From Actinomortierella ambigua (taxonomy: Eukaryota; Mortierellomycota; Mortierellomycetes; Mortierellales; Mortierellaceae), in NCBI GenBank assembly GCA_016098155.1, contig JAAAJB010000151.1:1-60566 (forward strand): a stretch of DNA of 60,566 bases, read 5' to 3'. Below the pieces are notes generated by a model, which was given only the letters and a program-made list of their open reading frames with translations, was not told the origin of the DNA and did not search any database. Positions 1-14,300 of the stretch are shown here, piece after piece. Position 1 is the first letter of the stretch; each line of letters opens with the position of its first letter. A program made the translations under genes and the position numbers.

Positions 1-3000
1 CTTGGAAAGAAGTTGGGCCGGTAACGGTAGAAGGCCTGCCTTAGCCAACTGGCGATAGTAGTTGTTCGAGGACATTGACTTTGGATTCTTGTGCGGAGAG
101 AGGGCACGCTTGACTCCTGCGGATGAAGAACCAAGGCTAGTGTGGCCACCACTATTTATGATGACCTCGCTTGTTCTCCCCATGGACGAGGCAGGACCCG
201 AGCTCTGCAGGAAAGGGAACCAAGATTGACCGTCAAAGAATGCCACACCAGCCTCTTGGTGCCAGAACGTCGGCAGATCCCCGGTCCCTACGTTGCTGCT
301 ACGAGATAACGCAAGCCGACCAGAGACCATGAGAATGTATCCTTGCTCAAGGATCTGTGTAGTGTCCCTTGGATCCAAGGCGTGGCTATTGGTGCTGGCA
401 CGGGCCACGCCGTCATCGCTCGAATGATCCATCAAAAAGGGCATCGAGTTATCGTTGGCGGCATCAATGTGTGACAGATCAGCATGATCCTTGGTACCGT
501 CGGATCCTGTTGGGCCCCGTATAGGTGCCTTGTCGGACGCTAACATGATCTCGAGTTGATAAACTTCGCTTGTTGGCAAAAGCTCCGCCGCTAAGGAACA
601 AGGGAGTGAAGAAAAAAAAATAGTCGTCGGTGAGATTCAATATTTCTTCATAAGGCGCGCTAGATGAGTACCAAGGTGTCACAAAACTGTTTGACCTACA
701 GATATGAATGAAACGAGTCCCAGTCCACTTTTTGAAGTAGGTTGCGCCTGTGAAACTATCCTTGCCTGCGACAAAGAAGCGGTGGAAGGTGGAGTCGTGC
801 GTGATGGCTGTCGGTGGTCCAAACAGGGTATCATCGCCTACGGGCGTAGTGGGTTTTGTTCCGTTGTTCCGGTTTGCGGCGCTCGACGAGCTTCTGGTGT
901 CCACTTTGGCGAGAGATCCATAAGTCGTCCATGTCGAGCTGTCAATGTTGAGACTCGCAGCACCGCAGGTAACGCCGTCGATCACCAGGTCTCCGACAAC
1001 AAACATGTTCTTGTCATCCGCAAAAGCGAAATCGTTGATGGTGCCTCGAATGGACTGTTTGCTTTTGCCGCTGTTGAAACCCTTGAACGAAGATGCTAGG
1101 TCCCGGTGATGCTTAATCGCATCACGGGCTTCTGCCGGGTCCCAAACACAAACGAGCGGGCAGTCTACATCTTTGCCAACGCCTTCAAAGCTGCCAGCCA
1201 TGACAAACGCCTTGGCGCGTGGGTGGCTCTTGATCACTTTAATCATTCCTGGGTCTCCATTGAATCCTATCAAAGTGAGAAAAAAAAACAAGGCGGGCGA
1301 AGGGAGGTCTCAGCAACCCGAGCAAAGATAACATTCCAAAGACAGAATTTCTGTTGTCGTATCTTTTTCCATCGTTTACAACTTAAAATACCTCGTGCAA
1401 TCGGCATATTGTCGCGAACAAACTGGTCATTCTTCAAATCGTAGATCGCCAGCCCACTCATTCCCTTGGGGGCTACGAGAGACTGGAATGCACCTCCTAG
1501 CAACAAGAGGTCCGCGCCATCATCACTGTCATCATTCATGGCGTGGTCATTTGAGCCATCTTCACTGTCCTTGAGCAAGCCGAGAGCAAGAATCTCTCCT
1601 TGGAGTTGCAAGTCGACAATGCCATTCAGAGCCTTGAAGGACTTGATCAGAGTCGTCGTCTCCCCTTCAGCGCTCGAAAAAATGCCGGCATTAGCTCGAT
1701 TGCCTGGTTGTCGCCCGCCTGCAATCGTGTGCCACGTGCGCTTTGCTTTGTTGAAAAACACTACGGCTGCGTTGATTTGGTCAAAGGCCATGGCGTCTGG
1801 GCCAGGAGAAATGTTGGTGGATGGGGCTGGTGGAGGATACACGGAGATTGGGGAAGGGTCCGAGATGGTATGGCGGCCCGTGAGATCGTCACTGATGAGA
1901 TTGGTGGTGCCTAGGGCTCCCTGAGCATTGAGCCATCCGATATGACTCGGTCGGTCGACAGTGAATGCATCGATCGAGTCTAATGGTCCTGCAATAAGAA
2001 GCGTTGGTGGTTGTTTGACAGAGTTTTTGAGGCCAAACCGATGCATGTACGCGACACTTCCAGACACTCGTCCAAAAGGGTGCCTTGTCCTTGATCCCGA
2101 ACCTACAGGTTGGCCATCTTCATGCAACCAACGCTGCTCTTGAAGATCCCAGATGGCAAATAGCCGTGATTCAGAATCGCCTAAAAATGTCATGTTGCCT
2201 CGTACGATCAACTGATCGTCGGCCGACAGATCCATGGACTCAAACCGTGCACCAGGGCAGAAGGTTGTGCTGACGTTCCCGAACTCAGTCCATTGCCGAG
2301 CGGTGATGAAATATTGGGCGAGCCCAGCACTGAGTGGGGTATAGTAAAAGCCATCAATTGCCTGCCGGAAAGGCCCCGCGAGATAGAGTTGGTCGTGCCA
2401 GAGTACCATACTAGAGACATTGGCGTCTAGTCCAGAAGAGATGCCTTTGAAGGGCTTTTGGCCTAAAGGAACAAAGTCGTTCTCGTTGGTGTCCCATGCG
2501 ACAATGTTGCTGTACGATGAATGATAGAACGAGCCTGAAATAAACACTTGGTTCCCGTATGTCTTCATGGACTTGATCAACGATCCAAAAGGCAGTTGTT
2601 TCGGCAATGTTCGCCAACTCGATCCATCGATGCCATTAAAGACCGTACTTGAGTTCTGCTTTAGTTCCGAGGGGCTGGGTGTTCCGCTAGGGGGACGATA
2701 GAGAATCAAGCTGTTGGCGTTGTCGAGTGTCGCTTGCTTGACAAACTGTATCGAGTCGACAATGACCGTCTGGCGATCCTTGCCACTCCCAGCGCTGGAC
2801 CTGGAGAGCGCAGGACCAATAACGATATGAGGGCGGAAAGATGGTGAGGAGGCGGCAACCATCCCAGAGTAGATCTTTTCCGCCGTGTCTGTTGTTGATC
2901 TTTGTGAGAGTGTGATCTTGACTGCTTCCTGTGCGGTGCGAAAATACATTTGCACATCGATGAATCCTCGATCATCGCATGCAAAAGAAATGTTGCCAGG

Positions 3001-5331
3001 AAAGGTGGGTGAGGTTGACGTGCAGCGTGGGGTGTAGAGATAGACATCGTACAGCCCAGCTTCCTGGAGGTACGGAACCATGTCAACAATCGCCTGACTG
3101 CGCTCGGCATCATCGGTGGTAGAGATGGACGCCGCAATGACATGTTGCCATCCTTGCACCGCTGCAACGGTGTGCCAGTCAGCTCCTGAATGCGTCGCAT
3201 ACGCTTTCATGTCATTCTGACCATTCTTATCGTCATTGTTGCCGTCCTCTGTGGCCGAATAGGCATTCACGGTGGTAGCTGACCGACCACCGGGCGACGT
3301 GCGGTCTGTCAAGCAGCCATCGACAGGAAAATTGAGGTTATCGGCTCCGCGTGCAAAAATCTCAGACTGGTACACCTCAAACCCACCAAGGCCTCCTCCT
3401 GACCCATACCAAGAGAGAACGTCAACCTGAAGAGCTTGCACTAGGCTTGGCTCAACAATGACAAAGTCCTGCGATGATTCCCAAGTGGGCTGTAGGGTGC
3501 ATTCGACACAATACTGCACCATCATGGTTGCCGGATCGACAAAGCTGAGGTTGAGAGGTTGATTGGATGGCATTGCCAAGACGCGAAATTTCTGTGTGCC
3601 CTTGGTGGGGCTGACAGACCCTGCTTCTGGTATGACGTTCCATATGCGTAGAAGGGTGGGCGTTATTTGGAACGGAAAACCAACCCGCCAGAATCCAGGG
3701 ATATTATCCAGCATCAACCAGTTGCTTCGCTGTTGTTTGGTTCGCTGGCACAAAATGTTGCTTCCTTGATCGCCGGATGGACCTTGGAGCCCGTTTCCTG
3801 ACGTGACCTAGAGTGTCAAAGCAAAATATGAGTAAAAAAAGGAGGAGGGGGGAAGGGGATGTGGTTAGAGGTCATCATGTTGAATCAGTCTATTTTGCCT
3901 TATCTTCGTCCATCAAAACCAATGCAAACATACTACTGCAGTATCAAGATTGACAGGCTGCGCATCTGGTGCACTTGATCGTTCGCCGTCAGTGGTTGTA
4001 TCGAATAGGCCGCCAAAGTAGAAGTAGCCTTCCTGGTCACGCGTGATGGCGCGAAGGACACCATTCACACCCTTGAACGGTAGGCCCACCCACATGCCCG
4101 GAGCAGAATTAGGATGGCTCGGAAGATTTAAAGGAGCTGTAGAGCCGGCTTTCCATACTGCAACACCACCACCGAAGGCACCAAGTTGTCCGTATCGCGG
4201 AGATGGTGCACTTAAAGGGGGTTCATCGCTCGTTGTTGCGTTTGCTGCAGATGTCGGAGAAGCCGGCGAGGATGTTGGAGGTTGTGGTCCTCGCAGGCCT
4301 ACAGGTGCAAGAAACCCTCCAACAACGTAGACGGCATTGGCATCTGAATCGCAGAACAGGTCGTAGACAGGTCCATCCAGTCCCTGGTCGAGCGAGAAGA
4401 AGCGCTTCATTCGGGTGTCATACATGCCAATGTTGTTCAGTCCGTGGCTCTCTGCGACTTTGGTACGATCAAATCCTTCGCCATAAGGGTTTGGTGCAGG
4501 TGGATATAAAGGCATGAATCCACTCCCTCTGCCACGTAGTGGACCAGAGGAAAGCTCAGCGAAGTGGCCCGCAATGTAAATCTGATGTGGTGCTTGGACT
4601 AGTGCACAGGTGGCTTTAATACCCCACTCGGCTTTTTCTCGATCCGTCAGGTTGCCCATGGAGAAGCTAGCCAGCAAGATAGGGACGGTTATTGGCGGCA
4701 ATGTGTCTGATGAGGAGTCATAGGTCGAGGACTGATCTACATGTGCCACGATGGAGGTCGCATTGTTGTTCGGCGAGCGTGGGTAGATCGTGTCAATCTC
4801 GATAATCGAGAACGAGGTTGGCATGTAAGAGTTTTGTTGTCTTGCCGAGAGCACAGGGGTCATAGCATCGAATTGGCCGAGGAAGGTGATCTGGCCTAAT
4901 TGGCCAAGATCAACTGGCGGTCCATCCATGCTCATGTCGTTGTCGCCATTGCTGTGAAAGGAGGTGATCCATGGCGAGGAGGTGTCTTTGTGCATCCCAT
5001 CAATGCTACCTCCACCAGCATGCCCCTTGGCACTGTGAGCTGGTGTTGCCGGAGCTACAGCAGCGCTGGATGTTTGAAGGAGTTGTGATGAAATGGCTAG
5101 AATACATAACAGTAGGCTTCTGAACCGATGAGTCGGAGCTGGTGCACCTAGCAGTGATTTGGGACGCTTCTCTCGCCCAGGTCGGTGTGAAGGTGCATAG
5201 CACTGAGACATGTCGGGGGTATGCTGAAATGATGACTGGTGCAGGCGCGAAGAAGTGTGTGGGATCATAAATAGCATGGACGTTGGAGGTTGTGTTTGGG
5301 GTGAGGTAATGGAAAGAGCCAATTCAGGCAC
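1..5331 (-). CDS. RAX2: Rax2-like cortical cell-polarity marker (C-terminus runs off the window)
   Basis: Four exons: 5331-3934, 3807-1392, 1266-700 and 590-1. All have GT-AG borders, the frame is continuous and the last exon stays open to base 1, giving about 1657 codons so far. Residues 1-90 hold a basic stretch and then a hydrophobic segment (FRSLLLCILAISSQLL) that would act as signal peptide or anchor; an internal Met near residue 41 could be the true start. The body has repeated beta-propeller/Kelch-like blocks (VYVVGGFLAP, YFYFGGLFD, LFLLGGAF type: small residue-GG-F) typical of Rax2. The Rax2 family marks the cell cortex for bud-site or hyphal-tip selection and works with Rax1. The expected C-terminal transmembrane segment and short cytosolic tail are not in the window. 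Introns are 126, 125 and 109 nt. Family assignment is confident; the exact start is not. Confidence 0.85.
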
Positions 5332-6177
5332 GCTATTGGTGGTGAAGCCTCAATTTCTTTTAGGTTAATTCCGGTTGCACAAGGTGGTGATTGCAGGGAA
5401 TCACTGAGGTTGTACCTCGTCTCAGGCGAGGTGTGGCTGCCTGTCCGAAGCGGAGAGAGGGCAGAGTAAGGAAGAAAGAAAGGGAAAGAGGAGAGAGAAA
5501 AGAAGAAAAGGGGAGATAGAGGAGAGAGAGAGGGAGAGAGAGAGAGAGAGGTAAGAAAAAACAGATGGCTAGACAGTTAGAGAATCAACATGAGAGATGG
5601 GCATGAATGACATGCGAGTGGAATGAGAGAATGGCGAGTGCAGTGAAAAGGCCAAGATGTCGAACGGTGGAGTCGTGCAAAGAGCTGACAGTGCCTTTTT
5701 CCCTTTGCGGACCAATGGGTGCTGGGCAGACTGTAACGAGAAAGGGGCCAATGACTTGCGCGCGCGCGCACGCAGCAGCAGCAGCAGCAGCATCAGCATC
5801 AGCATCGTCAGCAGCACATTCGCAAACAATCAATGCAGTGAAAGTGGGCCTCTTAGTTGGCTGGCCTATGAGAGACAAACAAACCTGAACAACAAGGGTG
5901 TCCCTCTGTGTAGGTAACCAAAACGACAAGTCTTTTGAGTACCCATACTGCGAATACGGTGGAAGCTCTCGTCCAATGTGGCCCGGGGTTTGTCAGAGAG
6001 CGTGAGAAGTCTTTGCTATCCTTCTGTCAATTCGCAGGCCTAAAAAAAGTAAGGAGGTGAACAATAAGAAGACAAAGCGGGGTGTCCTGGACAGGCCATA
6101 AGCTGAAAAAAGAAGGCTGGGGCTGACTGCTAACAAAGGAGCCGTCCTCAGAGCAAGTGGTTAGAGGACAACATTAC

Positions 6178-6210
<33 letters not shown>

Positions 6211-6795
6211 GATAGCGGTGTGCGACGTGCAGGTCCTTGGCGATATGTATGCCAATGGCATGTCCGTATGAAAAAGGCAGAGCATGGCCACTCATCCGTC
6301 TGGAAGGATGTTCTTTTAAGGCATTTTGTGCGCAGGGTAGGTGATATCGACTCTACCGGTGAGAGAACGTACGGTTACAAGGTCGAGGGGAACTTTCAAA
6401 TGGACGAAACACTTTTGACGCTCCTGGATTCGTAAGGGTACCTCACTCCTCTTCTTGACCCCTGTTGACCTCAAGCCCACAAGAAAAGAAAAAAAAATAT
6501 AACACAAGGACTGTACACCACCGACTCTTCACGAACAATTGGGGGCGGGGGGGAATCAACGTGGAAGAAGTCAAAAAAGGATTCATGTCAGGGGGAGGCT
6601 GCGTTCTTTACGACAAGAGGGGGCGGCCAAGCCCCTTTCCACACGAACGACAATATGCGTGCATGAACGGGAGTTGCTTAACAGATCGTCCGTGCATGGT
6701 TAAAAGAGAGAGGTGTCGGTGCTCTCAGCCACCAATTGCATACTCTGGCCGCCTCGAGCCATTCAGCGTTTTGCTATATTATGAAATCTGTGCCA
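5332..6795. other. Intergenic: Rax2-like promoter side and 3' side of the pseudouridine synthase
   Basis: No supportable gene. The stretch holds a GA-rich tract (about 5455-5553), a CAG/CAT-type trinucleotide patch (about 5773-5816) and an uninterrupted run of 26 A (6178-6203). It is upstream of the Rax2-like gene and downstream of the next minus-strand gene, so it should carry a promoter and a poly(A) site. I saw no clear TATA box. Confidence 0.6.
6178..6203. repeat. Poly(A) run, 26 nt
   Basis: An unbroken homopolymer of 26 A in the intergenic space. No target-site duplication or retroposed coding sequence is visible beside it, so it is treated as a simple-sequence tract. Confidence 0.9.
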
Positions 6796-7929
6796 TTACG
6801 CTGCCTGCAGAAACTCGTGAAAGGAATGGGGACTTTCCGCAAAGATGCCTTCGCGTTTTTCGTTTGCAGCACCCTCATGACTTGTCAAGACTGTTCCCTC
6901 TTCACAAACTTCAACTGTAACCCCAGATCCAGCTTCGCCGTTCCTAGAAGTGGGTGACGACTGACACCGACGATACTTTGGCATAGGGAACCCAATCCGC
7001 CAAGCATGTAGCATCATGCGACTTGTTGGCGTCATTGGTACCTGATAATGGTAATCGCCGATAATCGGGTGTCCAATATGCTGCATATGAACGCGAAGCT
7101 GGTGTCGACGACCCGTCAGTGGTGTCAGCATGACCAGCGTCGCTTTCACGCGTCGGTCTCCTTGTTCTTCTTTGTCGAAAGCATTCCTCCTGTCCATTGG
7201 AGCAAGCCAGTAACGAGGGTCAGTAGTCCCACGTGGGATTAGCTCTGACGTCATGGAGCTAGGCAACGTTGGGATGCGACGTGGGTCATCGTGAATGTCA
7301 AACGCCCGTGCCGTCAAGTACCCTCTCTGGAGCACCCTAACATGGGTGGTCGCGCTTTTCTGCTGGACGATGCCACGGTGACCACCGGATTCTCTCCCCG
7401 TGCTTTCATCGTGAGTGGGGGCCGTGGGGACGCACATCTTCCACCACTCGCCTTGCTCCTTGGACCGCGCTGTGATTGGAGCATGAATCTCGAGTACCGG
7501 ATGGTGGCTGTTCTCATCGCCATCTATCGTCACCCATCCTTGAACAAGAGCAAGATATGTCTTCTCGACCTTCCGTCTCTCAAACATTTTGGAAAGCCGA
7601 CGGGCCATCTCTGGTGTCCGCGCGAGGCAGTAGCATCCAGAGGTCGCATGATCCAATTGATGGACATTGCGCAACGTCTCGCCGGGGTACCGTTGCTCCA
7701 GTAGCGAGCGAACAGTGGGGTCAATGAGACCGTCGATGCCTACATCGGGGCTGCAATCGCAAAAAACAACCAAGGGTACAGAAAACATGGAAAGAAGGCC
7801 CGAAGGAGGTTAATGGCACATAACAGAGATACTCTGGAGGAAGAACAAAGCCTAGCTTAAACTGATGACTTACGGTTTGTTCACAATGATGATGTTTGCA
7901 TCCTCGTAAATCACATCAATGGCATGCAT
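6796..7929 (-). CDS. RluA-family RNA pseudouridine synthase, RPUSD1-like
   Basis: Two exons, 7929-7874 and 7750-6796, with a 123-nt GTAAGT...AG intron. The product is 336 aa. The junction restores the N-terminal family motif: VIYEDANIIIVNKP in exon 1 joins PDVGIDG in exon 2, matching the NK..DV.ID pattern of RPUSD1 proteins. The catalytic block HQLDHATSG contains the invariant Asp that attacks uridine. The later RKVEKTYLALVQGWV, LTGRRHQLRVHMQHIGHPIIGD and C-terminal GFPMPKY segments are also family features. The enzyme should isomerise uridine to pseudouridine in RNA; its substrate (tRNA, rRNA or mRNA) cannot be read from sequence. The start MHAIDVIYED was chosen because it sits just before the conserved domain. 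A longer N-terminus from an upstream exon is possible, since a TTTTTTAG lies just 5'. Confidence 0.85.
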
Positions 7930-8312
7930 GTCTGAGCATGAACGGCCTTTCTCAGGAACAGGGACAGAAAAAATCTGAACCCAGCCACGGACGCTAAAAA
8001 ATCCGGGACAAAATCTCGAAAATCAAGAGGGTTCTAAAAAAGGCCAGCGTGTTCAACATCTCCACACCTTCCCCTTGAACACTTCTTCACACAAAACGCA
8101 CGTCTATGATAGGAATGCAATTTACTGGCAAATGTGTAGAGAAATGATGAAAATAAGCTCCATGGTAAGTGAGGACTGGGTTTGAATACGCTTACTTTTT
8201 TGAGGTATTGAAGTTTTCGACAAAAAGGTTCAGAGCTTCAAAAAGAAAAAAAAAAAGAAAAAAAAGAAAGCTTGCCAAAACTTTGGTTCATTCTTCATAT
8301 GCTTTGCTGGTT
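7930..8312. other. Intergenic, 383 bp, A-rich
   Basis: Lies between the start of the pseudouridine synthase and the stop of the Bem2-like gene, both on minus. It contains an A/G-rich stretch at about 8235-8275. It must hold the promoter of the former and the poly(A) region of the latter. No other feature is recognised. Confidence 0.5.
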
Positions 8313-11300
8313 TCATCCAAAGATGACTGTACGACGTCTTTGATCGCGTGCTAGTTTCTCGCCAGTCTTGTCAGATACAGGCTGCGCCATCCGCAAATCG
8401 GTGAGATCAGGTTGGTCGTTGACGGCTCTGCGATGCTGTGGGAGACGGAGCTGGAAGACACCAGCATCGGGTGAGAATGGGTGGTGGTGCCTTTCCCCAT
8501 CATATCCATTATCATATATCTCGATACCTTCTTCTTCTCCTTCTTCATCCACATCATCGGCATGTTCACCATCAGCGCCGTCATCTCCTTCCTCCGCAAC
8601 CCCTTCTTCTTCCTGCTGATCTCCTTGCTCATCATCGTCATTCTCCTCCTCGCGACCGCCCTCTTGTTCGACATCGAAAAGCCAGTGATACTGCAGAATC
8701 ATGTTCTTCACAATTCCTTGCTGATGACCTAGATTCTTCATCGACCGCGCAAACGAGCTCGCCGATGCTCCTCCCGGTCGTACAAGTGTTGGTCCAAACA
8801 CAATGGCCAGGTTTGTGGCGTACATATGATTGATTTCTTCAAAGTCCGTCACACGCTCCAAATGCTCAATGACGCGCTTCAGCAGTAGGTAATTAGGGAG
8901 AGGCAACGTGTGAACTAGGTCCTTGATCGTCATCAATCGTTCGTCATAGTCTTCCAATGCTATTGGGTTGAGCATGAGCGAAAAAAAAACACAGATATAC
9001 GCCCCTATGCTTAGTTCACCGTTTCAGCCACATACAATCATCTAGCAGAAAGGAGAAGATTCCGAATCAATTGTTACCTGACGCAGCAATCAAAGGGTCA
9101 TAAAGAGCGCTAGTCATGACAGCTTCGGGAAGCTCACGCAAAAACTGCTTGAGGGCGCCTGCTACAACATTAATGTCCTTCCACTCATCGCTCTCCAGAT
9201 CCACGGCCGCAGAGTTGGTATTAAACGCTGTGCGTAGCTTGTTGATCGCCGAGACTGCTCCAGGAACGCGATAGATACCAACTTCATCCAGGCCTAGCGA
9301 GAAGAAACATCAACGTTTTATAGAGTATGAACACACCAAGCACGATACATCCAGGGTAATTCTCCCTCCACAATTAACCGTTCAACATATCACAGTTCCA
9401 GTCATGACTTCCTTACCTCGCTTCTCAATCTCGGTGATGCACTTTTCGACAATGTCTGGGACCCTTCCATCAGGCATGAGATGGCGCAGCTCCACACCAA
9501 ACACTAAAAGAATGAAGCCCGCCATCGATTGTTAATATTTACACATCGACTACACAAAGTGTCACAGCCATACAGACGATATAGCACCGAAGAAGCACCC
9601 GATTCCCAGCATATACCTGACTTTCTTCCCTTGCGTTCGTTCACGTCGATGGACAAGGCGACATCCTCAAACATAATGGACTCTTGAGTCTGCCCAGCTC
9701 CAGCAGCTGCATCTACCGAGCTGCTATCGGCCTGCGTTAGCGATCGGCTACCACCATCCTTGGAATCCTCCATCTCGAGCAGCGTCCTGCGCTTGGCGGT
9801 CGCCTCAGCAGCCGCCTCGTTAATGATGTTGATCCATCGCTGCATATCGTCATAATCCAAAGCCTGCAGCAACGTCTGGTGGCCTTCCTCCATGACAATC
9901 TTGAAGACATAGTCTCGTTTGGTATACGTGTACGCAATCGAGCACGAGGCATTAATAAGATTGATCACCAAGGCTGGTTTGACCGCCACATTGCCGCCGC
10001 CATTGTTGGTCCTATTCTTGTTGCTGTTGCTGTTGCTGTTGCTGTTGTTGCTACTGCTGCCGTTGTTGTTATTGCTGCCGAGAGACGTGGATCGCGGCTG
10101 AATATGAGGCGCAGCTCCTAACGTCATTGCATTCGCCCCAAGCCGCCGAGGGTCATCTAGTCGTGTATGGCCCAGCAAACGAGCACCCAGGCTATTGTCG
10201 CTGGCCATACCACCGCCTTCGCTTCCATCGTTCGCATGGCTACCACCTGCCGCGACCGCTGCCACTGCCGCTGCCCCTCCAGACCCCGTTGTCGGCGAGA
10301 CTGGCATGCCCTGGGCGGTGGCATTACTGACGGTGGTCGTGGCAAGACTGAACGAGTTGGAGATGGCCAATGAGATGGGGCGCACGGCGCGAAGCAACGT
10401 TGTCTTGAGCAGCTGGTTCTTAACCCGGCTCCGACTCTGCTCCATCTTGATCTGCTTCTCCAGCGACTTTGCATGCTCCTGCTGTGCCTTTTGGATCCGT
10501 CCCTGGGTCTCCTTGATCTGCTTCTCCAGCTTCTCATATTCCTTCAGGTCCCGCTTTGTCTTCTCTTGCTGCGCGCTAATCAGACGCCCAAAGATGACAC
10601 CTCGTGAGCCGCTGCTGCGAGAGTTTTGGTGTTTGTGGCCTCCGCCACCGCCACCGCCGCTACCTCCACTGCCGCCACTGCTGCCACTGCCCCCGCCAAG
10701 CGAGACTGAGAAACTTCCCAGGCGTGAATGAGCCGCCTGGGATTCCTTGGCGCTAGTCTCCCGAATCGCCTTCATGTTGAGGTTGATCGGCGAAGTTCCC
10801 GCGGCGAGGCCAAGCCACGAGGCCAAAGGCTGCGCTACTGGGACTGAGGTCTGGTCAAGAACCTGCTGCTGTTGGACAAAGACTTGAACGAGGTCAAAAA
10901 TGTATCGTCGCTTGTCAAAGTTGACAAGGATCGATGACTCGTAGCTCATGTCCCGGACATAGCAGCAAGCCTCGATCATCCGCTCAATCAGCCACCCGAC
11001 TGAGGGGATCAGTCCCTCGTGGGCCGTAGCCTGCGCGAGCCGAGGAAGGGATGCCGTCTGGCTACCAGCTCTTCTGTCCGATGACGACGAGGACGACGAT
11101 GATGATGGTGCTGCCGCTGTTGTTGATGTTGATGTTGTTGTTGTTGCTGGTCCTGGGGATAGAATCATGCATTCTCCTAACATGTCCTCAAAAGAATCAA
11201 CACTACCATGTCGACTCGCCGCCACATCGTGCCACACTCGGGTGTACGCCCGAGACTCGGGGCTGACCAGTGCGCTCACGACGGCCGACTCTACAAACGA

Positions 11301-14300
11301 TGGTAGCTTGCGGATCTTGTTGAGATCAATGCTTGGACGTCGGTTGGCATGGCCGCTGCTGCTCCCACTACCACCACCACCACCACCACCGCCAGCGCCC
11401 GATCTAGACGTCGACACAGAGGCAACGGACGACAATGTGGATCCGGCGGCCGCATCGCGCGCCTGGAGATCAAATCGCCGCATCTCCTCTCGGCTCAACA
11501 GCACAACGTCGACGAACCGCTGGGCGCGGCTCAGCCGGGTTTCGAACGGAATGGTCGGGTCGGCCACCTGCGAGACGACCCAGCTCCGAAGGGTGTGGTG
11601 CAGCTTGCACAGCTTTTGCAGACCCATGGGGATCGCATGGATCAGTCGCTCGCCATTCCAATGGCTACCCGCCATGCCCGACCGTCGGATCGCATACAGC
11701 GTGTGGTCAATGTTGGTGATCACCACCTCATCCTCCGACACACTCGAGCTGCTTGGCTTCGCCACATACCAGCCCAGTGGATCCGCCGATTGCGACTCGA
11801 GAATCTCAAACAGCTCAAACCATTCTTGTTGGCCAATCGAAAGGAAGTGTCGAAGCGCGGACAGATTCATCTGCTCCAACAATGTCTGCGCATCCAACCC
11901 TGGATGGTCCATCGTCGGCTCCGTTGCCGGCGGTGTGCCGAGGTAATCGCGAAGACGCTCCAACGACTGGGGCAATAGAGGTCCTGCGAGCGGCCGCATT
12001 GTCTGCTGAAGCGCAAGTCTCTTCAAGCCAATCAGCTGCTCCTTCAGGGCGGTGACCTCGTCCATCAAGGAGCCATCGATGAGTATTGTCTGTGTCTGTT
12101 CTTGCACCGTGAACGCATTCAGCGCCTCACACAGCTTGTCTTTGAGCGCCAGATGGTCCAAAAAGTCAGAAATATGGTGCGTTAACCAGTACTCGATGGT
12201 CGACAGCACATTCCGCTGCATCACAAGAATGCTCTTCCAGTCCACAAGACTTGCGCTGTCTCCCCTCGACGTTGTTCGGTCTGTGGCTGCGCTACTGACG
12301 CCTCTTGAGATGACAATGGACGAGTCTGGTGACATGGTAATCGGCCTCGAGAACAAGTTGAGACTCGAAGGGATACCACTCGATATGGCCCTCGACAAAG
12401 TAGATTGTTGTGCAAACGTAAACATGGTCACCAAATGCTCAAGGAGGCTGCCTGCCAAGCAAAAACTACGGTACGTCGCGAAGAACGAGCTGGCGTACAC
12501 TCGGTGGTCAAAAATAAGCTGACGACTTGTCAAGAGCATCGCACCGCCAGCATCATCCACCAAGTGACCGCTCATGCCTTGTAGTCCCATCACCAGCACC
12601 TGCACAAGCATCTCGAGTGAGCCTGCTTTGACCGTCACAAGTCGTCGTCCTCCATGGATGGAAAGAGCCGCACTGCTACGATTCGATCCTTGCTTCTGCT
12701 GGTGAGTTTGCAGTCCTGGAGCCTTTGATGATGGCTGATTTTGCTGTTGCGGCGGTAATGTCCTCCATGGACCCAAGCTGTCCTGCCTGTTATCAACCAT
12801 GGCGGATTGGGCTAGCGAGTCAAGACTCTCATCTTTGATCTTCATGATGAGCTCGCCGCCTTCCATGAGGAGAAGCTTGCAGCCAATGCCAGCAAGATCC
12901 TGCATCGCCCGCAAGATCTCATTCGATCCTTGGTCGCCAATCGTTTGGCTCGACTGGGTGAGAAGCCACTCTCGGATCACCATGTCCAGATGCGGGTTGA
13001 TCATGTTGATAATAGTTCGCAGTGTGTGTCCACCGACTACCGTGGACTCACGGGAGGCAACGCGCGATGGAGGGAACGAATAGGTACGCTTTCTTGTCCT
13101 GGGATAGCCCAAAGAGCCTCCTGCCGCTGCTCCGCCTGCATGCATCGGTCCATGATGGGTCACGGTCGAGTCTCCTTTGCCCCAATGCTGCTGGACATTT
13201 GCTGGAAGGTGGGTGCTAGAGGCTGGGGTGTTCCTCCGGAAAGGACTTCCTGAACTGTGAATGCCTGTTGGACTTTGCAGAAGGTGATCATGCTGCTCGT
13301 CCATCGACGACTTGCGGCATGCATTGCCTGCATTCTCAAGTGTCAGAAGAGTCTGTTGGTGAAACAAGCGATGTGTCGGAATAGATTCTGGAAATAAGAG
13401 CGGGATGTAGCTGCTTGCTAGTTTGCGGTTCTTGTAGTGATAGTCGAGATACTGCCCATTGAAGTGAGGCTCACACGCGAGTGACGATTCAAAGGCATCG
13501 TTGATCAGCTCGTTCGAGTGGAATTGGTCGTGTAGAGACTGACTAATCGACGCCAGGTGCCCAAAGTATTGCTGAATGTGTGGAATGGCCTGGTGTTGAA
13601 GGTCAACACTGGGACGAAGAGTCATGGCCGCCATGTCACGCTTGGCTCCATTAAGAATCCTCGTGATGGCGTTCAACTTGTCGACATTCAACAGTGGTGT
13701 AGGCGACGCTTGGACGAAAGAGGGTTGGTTCCTGTCAAGAATGTCGATAGCCTGCTTGACCCTGCTCAAACATGGTATAGCAACACCCTCATGGCCCTTC
13801 TCCTGGGAGCCGGTTTGCCATATCCCGTTCTGCCCTGACGGCAAGCCAAACGCAGACGTGGCAATTCCTTGCCAATCCTCTGTGATCATTTCCATATCCA
13901 CTAGCTCCTGAACCCATGACTTGGCAACCTCATCTCGCAACTCCTGATCAATGTCTTTCCAAGTCTCTTGCAGCCGCACAATGCCTGGTGAGCAGATGCC
14001 AATAGCAATTGCGATAAATCCGGTCATGTCGCCTAATGCGCGACAACAGCGTCCTGCCTTGATCCAGTGAGCCAACAGCATCGGTCGCCTTGAAATGCTC
14101 TGCACAGACTGTGTCGCAATTAAGATGTGGTGTGTAATGAGCACCGTCAGAAAGTGCGGCGAAAACATGGAGAAGACGAGGGGGCTCTGAAGGCTAGGTT
14201 TGGCGCCTGCTGTAGGGTATCGTCTCATGAAAAAGGCTGGGTTCTCTAGTAGCCGTGCTGAGCCTCCAGTATCGTTCAACCGACTGGCGTGATAGTGGAA

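Noticed and set aside
6178..6203. Poly(A) tract as the tail of a retroposed gene
   Set aside because: No homologous coding sequence or target-site duplication beside it; a similar A26 tract occurs at 23771-23796, suggesting simple homopolymer growth.
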